From Allomyces macrogynus ATCC 38327 (lineage: Eukaryota; Blastocladiomycota; Blastocladiomycetes; Blastocladiales; Blastocladiaceae): a stretch of DNA of 64,000 bases. The stretch covers positions 588,009-652,008 of the forward strand of contig GG745355.1 in NCBI GenBank assembly GCA_000151295.1, written 5' to 3'. Positions 55,485 through 64,000 of this stretch are shown here, one piece after another (position 1 is the stretch's first letter; the number at the start of each line of letters is the position of its first letter). The notes under the pieces were generated by a model. It worked only from the letters and a program-made list of their open reading frames with translations. It searched no databases and was not told where the DNA came from. Position numbers and translations under genes: made by a program.

Positions 55485-56800
55485 TCAACACACGGGACCA
55501 ATTTGGCGTGACTGTCTGACCCACAGGGTCCAGGCAGGCGTTGTGCTCAAGATGTGTGTGACACTGGATTTGAGCTGCTGCTTTGCACTTGTGCAACCAC
55601 TCAGTGCAACCAGGTCTCTGGCAGCAGACGCCATGGCCGTCTCCTCTTCCTCTTCCATATCAGGGAGAACCACAGCAGAGTCAAGACGGAAAAGATGCGG
55701 AAAGATTGCCAGTTCCACAACATGTTTTGGCAACAAGCACAGCCCCTTTCCATAGCCGAAATCGAGCGTGAGCAACGTGAGGTTGGCCAGCACATTGAGC
55801 CATGGCAATGGAATCGGCATTTATCAGTCACAATCATTGCCAAGGCATAGGTCTGTCATGTGTACAGCTTCGTGATCACCATCCAGAGAAACAAACCAGC
55901 CATAAGCGGTCACGCCAATATGCAGTCGTTTGATGGAGCGAAAACGATGCGGGAAATCCGTGAGTGCAACTTGGTCAAGGACGGGGTCTGGTAATGCAAT
56001 GGGTTGCTCAATGGCCATTGAGTCAAGATGTGAGGTCAGGTCAAGGAACCCCTTGAGCATCATGTCTGTCACAAAATGGAGTGCGCTGTTGGAAATGGTC
56101 AAGTAGTGGCATGATGGCAGGTCAGGTAGCTCAATCTCCCAGTAATCATTCGACATTGCTTGAACGGTAAACATGCGAGCAGCAGGCAATGAGAGATCGG
56201 ACAAGTGCAACAAGTCGTCCTCGATATTTCCACTCTTGACCTCAATCAAGCCCTTTGCAATGCCTGACACAGTCAAGATGCGCTTTATCCAGGCACTCGT
56301 CACGCCATGGCCGAACTTCGCGATTCGAATCTCTGAGAGCAACCCAAAGATAATGTCAAGAGAGACCAACGCTTGCCATGGCATTTCCTGCGCCATTGCC
56401 TTCCCTGGGAGGCGCACCAGCACAGAGACAATCCAACTTGATGGGACAGCGAGGACGACGGAAGCTTGGGATCGTGTGGCGAGATCAAATACACAGGATG
56501 TTCGACCAGCAACAGCAACTTGGCAGTCATGAGTGCTGGCAACAATGACAATCCTGTAGATAATGCGCATATCCCCACCACGATCCTTGAGCGGGTACGC
56601 CACATCAAACATGATCCTGACGTCTCCATGCGTGACAGCGCTTGTAAAGTGTCGCACAAGTCCCATGAGTGCGACAACACGAAGAGAGTAGCAGGTGCGA
56701 GTGAGCGCCAGCACATCGGCAGGAAACACATTCGTGCTGGATAGCGACAGGGCCAACAGATCAGCACAATGATTTCAAGGACCAGGTCGGGTAGGTCCAC
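55485..56800 (-). pseudogene. Broken F-box/LRR-like gene
   Basis: The minus strand opens MDLPDLVLEIIV, an F-box-like start, then needs a one-base shift to continue ALSLSSTNVFPADVLALTRT. An uninterrupted frame from 56756 to 55824 (310 residues) has leucine-spaced segments such as VLDQVALTDFPHRFRSIKRL. It meets two consecutive stops after LCLGNDCD and goes on in the same frame as NVLANLTLLTLDFGYG down to 55485. A deleted copy of the same family lies at 32030-32500, so this is a multi-copy family. Function would be substrate selection for SCF ligases if intact; this copy is probably dead. Confidence 0.6.
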
Positions 56801-57399
56801 AAGCGACCACGGTCGGGGGTCGTCATGTCTGGCGCCAAGCGAGCTGCAACATCATTCGCGTTGAGCACAGTTTCAAGCCGACCTCTCTCTCCTCGACCAA
56901 GCCAGAAGCGATCAGCACGCGCACAAGTCACACAGAGCTCAGATCATTCAACATGCTCGGGCACAATTACGACATAGAGTCCCCGGAATTTGGGGACTCA
57001 AGTCAAACTGCATCCGGTGCGGCCAAGAGCGTTGCATGCCCGAATTAATCTGGCTCGTGACAGGTCGTTTTTCGGTCCGTTGGAAGTGACGGAAGCTGGT
57101 TGGCGACGAGCAACACGCGTCATGGCTTGCGTGCCAGATCTGTCAGCGTGGTCGCCTTGGCCCTGGCGCGTCGGCCGTCGCCAAACGCCCACCCTCGCTC
57201 CAGGTCGTCCTCGTCGACAAGTTGCAACCTCCCCGAGCACGCGCCGGCCTGCACAACACGTTGCAATCTGTTCTTTGCTCGCTCAAGCGCAGCGAGCGTC
57301 AGAAACCGCAATACGCGAGCTCGGCTGCTCCCAACCGCCGGTCCTGAACCATCTCGACCTTTCGTCCAGCACCCAACCAACCCCAATTTCCGCAACACC
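56801..57399. other. Intergenic; 5' flank of PDI-like gene
   Basis: No gene is supported. The last 200 bases are GC-rich and precede the ATG at 57400. Confidence 0.5.
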
Positions 57400-59231
57400 A
57401 TGTGGCCCACGCACGCCGCACGGCCGTCACGCCGGGCGTTTGTTGCGGCCATCGTGGCCGCCGTGGCCACGTTTGTCATGATGCTCGCGACGGTCCAACT
57501 GGTTTCGGCGACGCCGCGCGCGCCGGCGACGTGGCATACGGGCCCGACCAATATTATTCCGTTGACGAGCAAGAATTTTGACGACAAAGTCAAGTCCGGG
57601 ACGTGGTACGTGGATCGCTGCGCGTTTGGTGAGGAGTGGCGTGAGGGTGGGACACTGATCTGGTCGTGGCCGGGTGCGGAATTTAGGATGATTGAGGTGC
57701 GACGAGTCGTCAAGACGACTGCACGGAGCCGCGCACAAACGTGGATTGACGCGATGGTGGTGACTGCTGCCGTTGGCCCACTTTTTTAGTTTTTCGGTAT
57801 GCTCGCCCAACAACTGGTCTCACTCGCTCTGAGACTTGATCGCGGACTCACGACCCAAACCCCCACTTCCTAGCCCCGTGGTGCCCGCACTGCAAGAAAC
57901 TCGCGCCCAAGTACGAGAAACTTGCGACGACTGCGATCCCGTGGCGCGCCGAACACGATTTCTATGTCGCGCGCGTCGACTGCGTTGCTGACCAGCCGCT
58001 GTGCGATCGCGCCAAGGTGGACGGGTTCCCGAGTACGTATTCCTGATACGGATCGTGCATCAACGAGCCGTCATTTTCACTGACCGCCATGTGTTCGCCG
58101 TCGCCAGCGATTTTCCTGTACGCATTGCGTGGCATCGCGACCACCACGTTCTGGATCGCCGCTGAGCTCATCGTTCTCCCATATCTAGGTACAACCAGGG
58201 CCAACAGATCGAAGAGTACGACACGGACCTCTCTGCCGCCGGCCTGATCAAGTACGCCAAGTCTGTCATTGCGCGGTACCCGAAGGGCGATTCCTCTTCC
58301 GCCCCCGCTGCTGCTCCCGCGGCTCCCGCTGCCGCGGCCAAGTCGACCACGGGCCACAAGGCCGCAACCGACGCGGCGCCTGCCGCTCCGATCCCTGCGT
58401 CGCGCGCGGCAAAAGACGCCGAGTTCCAGCAACTCGCGGCGGAGCGCAACGTGCCGGTGCCCGGGATCGGCAAGTACGGTAAAGTCGTCGACTTGAACTC
58501 GGCCAACTTTGACGAGGTGGTCTCGCAGGGTGGGCCGTGGTTGTTGGAGTTTTATGCGCCGTGGTGTGGCCATTGCCGTGTACGTTGCATTTTTCTCGAA
58601 TTCCCAGTTCTCGAAACGCAACGAGCTCACTCTCTTCTTCAATAATAGCACCTCAAACCCATCTACGACCAGCTCGGCGAAGCGCTCGCCGGTAAAATGA
58701 ACGTGGCGCGCATCGACGCCGACCTCGACGCTGCGCTCGGGTCGCGGTTCGGGATCAAGGGGTTCCCGACGATCAAGCTCTACCGCGGTGGGCAGACGGT
58801 CGAGTACCGCGGCCCGCGCACTCTGCAGGCACTATACAAATACGCACTGTCGGCCGTCCAGCCCGCGCCGGTTCCGCTCGTGGATGCCGCCCAATGGGCG
58901 CAGACGACCAAGGACCACGAAGTCGCAGTCGCGTACGTGTACGATGAAGCGACGAGCAAGGACGCGACGCGCGCGTTCTTGCATGCGATTGAGCAGTGGA
59001 CCGGCGCAGGTGTTGGGGCGGTGGTCGCGTCGAGCGATGCGCAGGTGGCGGCGGGGGTCAAGCGGCCGGCGGTTGTTGTGGCGCGCCGTGGGTACGACGA
59101 GGTGCGAGTATCGACGTCAAGGGCGGAGATTCGGCGGCGATCGCACGCTGGGGCGCGCCCAACCAGTAACACACTCGTGCTCGAGCTGACTGATTTCGAA
59201 ACGCCCGGCGACCCTCATGCAGGCTGGTTAA
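57400..59231 (+). CDS. PDI-like protein with two thioredoxin domains
   Basis: Exons: 57400-57609, microexon 57790-57796, 57874-58032, microexon 58108-58117, 58189-58579, then 58649 onward. A hydrophobic leader (AIVAAVATFVMMLATVQL) is a signal peptide or anchor. Splicing the 7-nt exon yields TWYFFAPWCPHCKKLAPKYE, and the 10-nt exon yields DGFPTIFLYNQGQQIEEY; both are exact thioredoxin-domain patterns. The second domain has WLLEFYAPWCGHCR, HLKPIYDQL and GIKGFPTIKLYRGG. It should catalyse disulfide exchange in the ER. The 3' end is unsettled: after RRGYDE the homologous IDVKGGDSAAIARWGAP is in another frame, then NTLVLELTDFE returns to the first. Indels, or an intron (59102-59222) ending at a stop at 59231, could explain it. 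No KDEL-type tail was found. Confidence 0.8.
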
Positions 59232-61265
59232 GGCCCGCGGGTTCCCGCCACCCGCCCCGGCCACATTGGCCCTGCTTTGGCGAATCCTTCGACGGGGCGG
59301 GCACGCGCTGCCGCCACCACGGGCGGGGACCGCCCGCGACCACCAGCAATAACAATAGCCCCAGCACGGGCGCCGCCACGACCAGCAACAACGCCGGCAC
59401 CCGCCGGCAACTCGGCCACCACGGGCAACTCGGCCAATACGGGCCTCAGCGCCGCCGGCACCGCCGCGCGCACCTGTCCGCGCAAGCCGCTCTCCGTTGT
59501 GCCCGTCGACCCGAGCACCGTCATGGGCGGCGACCCGTCGCGACTCCTCGCCCTGGCCGACCTCAACTACGCCAATCTCCAGTTCACCGGCTGTGTCCTG
59601 ATTGTTTCCTCGGCCGACCCATCGGCGCTTGTCTGGATCTGCTCCGAGGGTTCCTCGCCGCCCAACGTACAGTCGGCGTGCCCCGCGACATGCACCGCTG
59701 CGGCATCCAGCGCGTTCTCGCCGCCGGCCGATGGCGCCTCGTGGTGGACGTCCGACGGCGTGCGCGTCGGCAACGCGAAGCCTGCGGCCAGTGGGAACAA
59801 GAACGTCGGGTTATTGTCCGGGTGTCTTTACGACGGGGACAAGGTGCTTGCGTGCTCTGAGGCCACTGTGGCAACAGCTGCGAATAGTAACGGCGAGGCC
59901 GGAAACGGGATTTCGAAAACGGCGTCCACGGCCATTTCATTTGCACAGTGCCCTGCCGCGCCATCGTCGTCGACGACTCCCGTGGTGGCTGCCGCGGCAC
60001 CGACGAGTCGCGCAGACGCCAATGCGTCGAACGGGACGGGCACGGGATCGTCGTCGTCGTCGAAAGCCGCGCTGATTGGCGGCATCGTCGGCGGAGTCGT
60101 CGTCCTCCTCGCGGCCATTGCCGCGGCCCTGTTCCTTGTGCACCGCCGTCACCGCCGCGCCGCGCAGCAGCAGCACGACGACAAGCAGCTGTCGAGCGAC
60201 GGCCTCGGCGCGACGCAGCAGTACAGTTCCGCGCCGCTGCTTGTGCTCGGCGAACGCCGCCCGAGCGTGGCCGCATCGACCGTGCCCGACCCCTACACTG
60301 GCGCGGCCGCCGCCGCAGCGCCTGTCCTCGCCGTCCACAAGCCCGTTGCCGCACCGGTGCCGTCTCCCCCACTCCCGCCGCCACCCGCGACTCCGCCGGC
60401 ACCCATGACCGACCTTCTCCCGCGCGCGGCGTTCACAATGCACGGTGTCCCGCGGTCCGCGACCGCCGGCAGCGACGCCTCGCTGTGCACCCCTGCGGCC
60501 GCGTCCAACCTGTTGTCGGACTACGGCATGCAGGCGCTCGCGGACGACTGGCAGGCGCAGTACCGCGCGACCCTGACCGCGGTCGTCCCGTGGATCCCGG
60601 ATACGCCCGCGGTCCGTGCGCGCGCGCGCGCGATGCTCGCCGCGGTCGTGGCCGAACAGGTAGCCGCGTGGCTCGACGACGTGGCCGCACGCACCGCCGA
60701 CCCGCGCGAGGACGAAGTCGCGCTCCCCACTCACCTCGGGTCCACAGCCCGCGCGCTGGCCCTGTCCCCGTGGGCCGCACCGTGCGCCGTGCCCCCCGCT
60801 ACTGCGCAGGCCACGCTCACGCCACTGTTTCTCGGAATCGCGGCCGCCTGGCGCCGCATGCGGAATGGGGACCCGTCGGTCGTCGCGTACCTCGCGCGCG
60901 CCAGTGCGCCGTTTGACGAGAAAGTCATGGCCGCCGACACCGCCGCGTCCGACGAGTCGACCGCGAATGGGACCGTCGCCGCGTGCGTCTTCCCGGGAAT
61001 CGCGTACCGCGCGTCCGGCGGGCGGCCGGCGCGCGTGTGGCCTGCGGTCGTCGCTGTGAGTGCGCCCGCTGCCGGGTTGGCGGTGCCGAGTGCGGCAGTG
61101 CCAGGGGCGGCGGGGGCGGTCACGGTCCCGCGCGGGCTGGGGACGGGGGTGGGGAGGGGCGCGGCGATTACGGCGCCGCCGGGAGTGGAAGTCGTCGGGC
61201 CGGGTGCGCGGTCGTTGGCTCGCGCCGAGCGGCAAGTGCGGATGGGCAGTGGGACGCGCCAGTGA
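59232..61265 (+). CDS. Single-pass membrane protein of unknown function (5' end unresolved)
   Basis: A long frame opens after a stop at 59231 and ends at 61265. The first part is Thr/Asn/Pro-rich, then a cysteine-bearing region (QFTGCVLIVSSADPS, ALVWICSEGSS, ACPATCTAAASS, LLSGCLYDGD, FAQCPAAPS) looks extracellular. One membrane helix follows near 60076-60150 (LIGGIVGGVVVLLAAIAAAL) with a basic HRRHRR stop-transfer. The cytoplasmic part has a Pro-rich hinge and a helical region (LADDWQAQYRATLTAVVPW). A receptor- or sensor-like layout, but no known domain is recognised. No ATG begins the frame before 59523, so an upstream exon or signal peptide is missing. It may even belong with the PDI-like gene in front. 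Confidence 0.6.
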   Translation, partial: GPRVPATRPGHIGPALANPSTGRARAAATTGGDRPRPPAITIAPARAPPRPATTPAPAGNSATTGNSANTGLSAAGTAARTCPRKPLSVVPVDPSTVMGGDPSRLLALADLNYANLQFTGCVLIVSSADPSALVWICSEGSSPPNVQSACPATCTAAASSAFSPPADGASWWTSDGVRVGNAKPAASGNKNVGLLSGCLYDGDKVLACSEATVATAANSNGEAGNGISKTASTAISFAQCPAAPSSSTTPVVAAAAPTSRADANASNGTGTGSSSSSKAALIGGIVGGVVVLLAAIAAALFLVHRRHRRAAQQQHDDKQLSSDGLGATQQYSSAPLLVLGERRPSVAASTVPDPYTGAAAAAAPVLAVHKPVAAPVPSPPLPPPPATPPAPMTDLLPRAAFTMHGVPRSATAGSDASLCTPAAASNLLSDYGMQALADDWQAQYRATLTAVVPWIPDTPAVRARARAMLAAVVAEQVAAWLDDVAARTADPREDEVALPTHLGSTARALALSPWAAPCAVPPATAQATLTPLFLGIAAAWRRMRNGDPSVVAYLARASAPFDEKVMAADTAASDESTANGTVAACVFPGIAYRASGGRPARVWPAVVAVSAPAAGLAVPSAAVPGAAGAVTVPRGLGTGVGRGAAITAPPGVEVVGPGARSLARAERQVRMGSGTRQ

Positions 61266-62646
61266 GGATGGAGAGAAAGGATGGATGGGAGGGAGGGGAT
61301 GGGGTGGGGTTGGATGCGTTTTTGTATCGATATGTGGTCTCGAACGTGCATTGGATTAATTCGTTTTTGCGCATGGTATGGGCAGGAGCGCGAAGAGGAT
61401 GACGTTCGCCCGTCAGAGTCGCCGCCGTTCCTGTCGGTTCCCGTCGCCGGTATCGCACAGGCGCTGCGGAGGTTGTTGCGAGTGCGCGGCAACGAGGCCA
61501 GCGGGCATTTGTTGATAATGGTGGCCCATGTTCTGATCGTTCTAGTCATAACATGTACACATCGCTGGCCGTGCCGCGATCCGCCACGATCTGGCACCGC
61601 ACGGCAAATCGAACTCCTAATTTCTCCCACACAATGTGCGCGTTCTCGGCTACAGGGAACTCTGCACGTCGCTCGAAATGTTGGGCACACTCAGTAATGA
61701 AGCGGCAGCGGCCCGGTTTGCCACGTACCCTGATCGTTGTCGTGAAAAACGTCAAGCGTGAGGCAGGGCGCGTGTGTGGCTCAAAACAGAATTGTGATAC
61801 AAGTGTCATCCGCATTCAGCTCTCACTTCTCTTCTCTTCGCACCAACCCCCCGTCAAGCATGTGGTTATTGTCAATTGCACGTCGCTCGGCGACCTCTTC
61901 TCTCGTCGTCTCAGCAACCGCACGCATGGAATCCAACACCGACAAGCCGGCCAACCAGGTCACTGCGACGACCAAGGGCGCTTCTTGCGAGCGTGACCCA
62001 CGTGCTGATGGTCCTGTGCAACAACCAGACAGTCCCAACATGCTCGACCTTCCGCTCTGTCTGCCTGCCTGCTTTCCCGATACCGAATGGCACTCGGCCC
62101 AGCTCTTTGTGACGCTGGACAATACAGCATGCGCGTGGTTTTGCGCTGTTGGGTGAGAGGTTGACGTGCAACGATGTATATTGACCCGTTTATTATTCAC
62201 AACAATATCCATTTTGATCTGGTCGCACATCCAATCATGGAGCGCCGACTTCAGGCCACGCTTGGCCTGCGACCAAGTGCACTGGCGAGTCCTTCTCCCC
62301 ATTTCTCTGGCGTTTCTGGATTTGCTCCGTTTTCGCTCTCATATTAAAGGTCCGGCCCCGCGCCAGAGTGGTCTGGCAGAATCCTTCCTTCAAACTCGGT
62401 CCAAAGTTGGTCTAAGAGGAAGCATCTGAAGTGACGATCGCCCTATGTTTGCGCTTCCTCATCTCCACTGCGGATCCACGCGCACCTTGTTCGTGATGCT
62501 GGACGCGGTCACGTGCACAATATTGAGCTTGCTGGCCGCCGCGAAGGGGTTGACGAACCTCGCCAGTTTGGCCAACCAACTATTGACCCCTCCACCGACT
62601 GGCCCTCGCAATCACTTGCTGCAACCGCCCGGCAACGCAATGGACA
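61266..62646. other. No supported gene
   Basis: Short open frames on both strands (for example 61546-61815 minus and 61758-62156 plus) have no recognisable motif. 62450-62646 is the 5' flank of the LRR gene. Confidence 0.45.
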
Positions 62647-64000
62647 ATGGCCTTCCCAATAAGTACCGCGCCCAGCAATGACCAAGACCTCCCGCCCCCC
62701 GTCGCTGAGGCCTGGACCGCCGCCACGCTCGTACGCCCGATCTCCAAGCTCTGTCGTTACAAGTGGTCACGATTTGAATGAAAGGCAACCCTGACGGCCA
62801 CCTCCACCCCCTTTTTGGCCAATCGTTATATCCTTTCAGCGCGCCAAGGCCCAGTGCGATGACCTCACGCGCGTCGCCGCGCTCTCGCTCACTGTCGACA
62901 CGACGCACATGTCAGCGTCGGCCGTGGGCCAGCTTGTCCCATCCCTACGATCCCTAACGCTACGCGGCCGGGTTCCGACCATCCGGTACTGGTGTTGCGT
63001 CCTGTTGCTCAATCTTTACCCATCGCTGACCTTGATCCCCTTCTCTTCAGCGACCTCGGCACGCACTTTGCGCTCCTGACGACGCTGCACCTGCCATCTT
63101 GCAACCTAACCGACCTCGACGGCATCCACGCGTTCCCGGCATTGATCGACCTGAACGTCGCGCACAACCGCATCACCGACGTGTCGCCTCTCTCCTTGGC
63201 CGAATCGCTCGTCGTCCTCGATGTTGGCCACAACAAGCTTTCTGACTGGGTCCAGATCGAGGAACTCGCATTGCTCGCGACGCTGCGCGACCTGACGCTT
63301 GCGGGTAACCCGGTCGTTATGGCAACAGCGGCTCCGCGCGACCGCGTGCTCGCGATCCTGCCGCACCTCAGGTCGCTCGACGGTGTTGCTGTGACCCTGA
63401 CAGCGCTCTATGGTGGAGAACCGCTAGCGGCGTCGCGCGAGTCGAACGGGGCTGGTGCAGTAGGTCCAACGGTAACGGAGCCGGTTCCGGCACCGTCGCA
63501 GACGGCCGAGTTTCAGCGGCTCGCCCTCGACCGCTTGCTCCACGCGATCGCTGCACCGGTGTCGCCCACGGCGATCGTCGCACCCGTCTCTTTCGCGGCA
63601 CCGGCTGTGCGATCGACCGCGGCACCGATTTCACGCACTGCAGCCCCCGCACCCGCACCATCGGTGGGAGCGCCAGCAGCGCGATCGAGCACAGAACCGA
63701 TACCACCTGCTACGACCACTGCTCCCGCATTTCCGGCAGCAGTACCGACTTCGCGATCTCTGTTGCCGCCCTCACCGCCAGTTTGCGTGTCACGGTCCGT
63801 CTCGCCGCCATTACCACCACCCTCCAGTTCTGCTCCGCTCGGTGCACCCATCCGCCCCTCCGCTGCTGCCGCCGCAACAATGCCCGCCGCCGCGCGCCGA
63901 CGAACGCGGTCGCCGAGCCTCCCGCTCCCGACTGCTCCCGCACCCCCTTCCACCTGCGAACGACCCCCGCCGAGACCGACGACGACCGCGCTCGCACGAT
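62647..64000 (+). CDS. LRRC56 / ODA8-like leucine-rich repeat protein (runs off window)
   Basis: Exons 62647-62730, 62840-62985 and 63051 to beyond 64000. Introns are GTACGC...TTCAG (109 nt) and GTACTG...TTCAG (65 nt). The spliced frame reads DDLTRVAALSLTVDTTHMS, PSLRSLTLRG, RDLGTHFALLTTLHLPSCNL, DLDGIHAFPALIDLNVAHN, DVSPLSLAESLVVLDVGHN and LRDLTLAGNPVV. These line up with LRRC56 in order, including its CVDTR-like entry and DLGTSL strand. LRRC56/ODA8 takes part in preassembly and transport of outer dynein arms into flagella. After the repeats comes a long Pro/Ala/Ser-rich tail still open at the window end. This is the best marker of a flagellated life stage in the window. Confidence 0.75.

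Noticed and set aside
1..64000. CRISPR arrays, bacterial operons, Shine-Dalgarno sites
   Set aside because: Spliced genes and eukaryotic protein families rule out a prokaryotic context; no array of regularly spaced repeats was seen.

Overview
The window is eukaryotic: a GC-rich, gene-dense chromosome segment from a zoosporic (flagellated) fungus. Genes carry short GT-AG introns, mostly 65-110 nt, and many begin GTACG. Fungal biology is seen in a chitin-precursor enzyme (UAP1), COX7A, a plant/fungal-type biotin fusion, Rrn7, Cgr1 and an EF-hand MscS channel. An LRRC56/ODA8-like gene at the right edge points to motile flagella. Blastocladiomycota (Allomyces-like) is my best inference; no marker gene here proves it. 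One assembly gap of N lies at 7698-8444.

Layout. 0-9.5 kb: SAP30-like Sin3/HDAC subunit (-), bifunctional biotin enzyme (+), a 54-residue Cys-rich protein (-), a gene cut by the gap (+), COX7A (-). 9.9-17 kb: CUE-domain protein (+), SLC25A44-type mitochondrial carrier (-), glutamate-5-semialdehyde dehydrogenase (-), synaptobrevin (-). 17.4-19.4 kb: a CpG-depleted dead Helitron with a PIF1-type helicase. 20-32.5 kb: PDH E1 alpha (+), a PPR pseudogene beside an intact PPR-type gene (-), Rrn7/TAF1B (-), UAP1 (+), an F-box/LRR fragment. 32.8-38.4 kb: a TPR plus metallo-beta-lactamase gene (-) divergent from an unrecognised 644-residue protein (+). 40.2-52.5 kb: ABCB transporter (+), Abraxas-like MPN protein (-), RER1 (-) divergent from CGR1 (+), MscS channel (+). 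52.5-57 kb: a Fanzor (eukaryotic TnpB-like) ORF, a CpG-depleted repeat block and a broken F-box/LRR gene. 57.4-64 kb: a two-thioredoxin-domain PDI-like gene with two microexons, a single-pass membrane protein, and LRRC56.

The host genes are housekeeping genes placed independently rather than one pathway. Several divergent pairs (SAP30/biotin, COX7A/CUE, RER1/CGR1, TPR-MBL/36.2 kb gene) share intergenic promoters. Mobile-element debris is confined to CpG-poor islands whose stop codons look like CGA-to-TGA changes, which fits past cytosine methylation or a RIP-like process. The most notable locus is the Fanzor ORF at 52.8-53.8 kb and the hairpin-forming sequence just beyond its stop codon.

Exon boundaries were worked out by hand from splice motifs, frame continuity and family resemblance. 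No alignment or database search was run.
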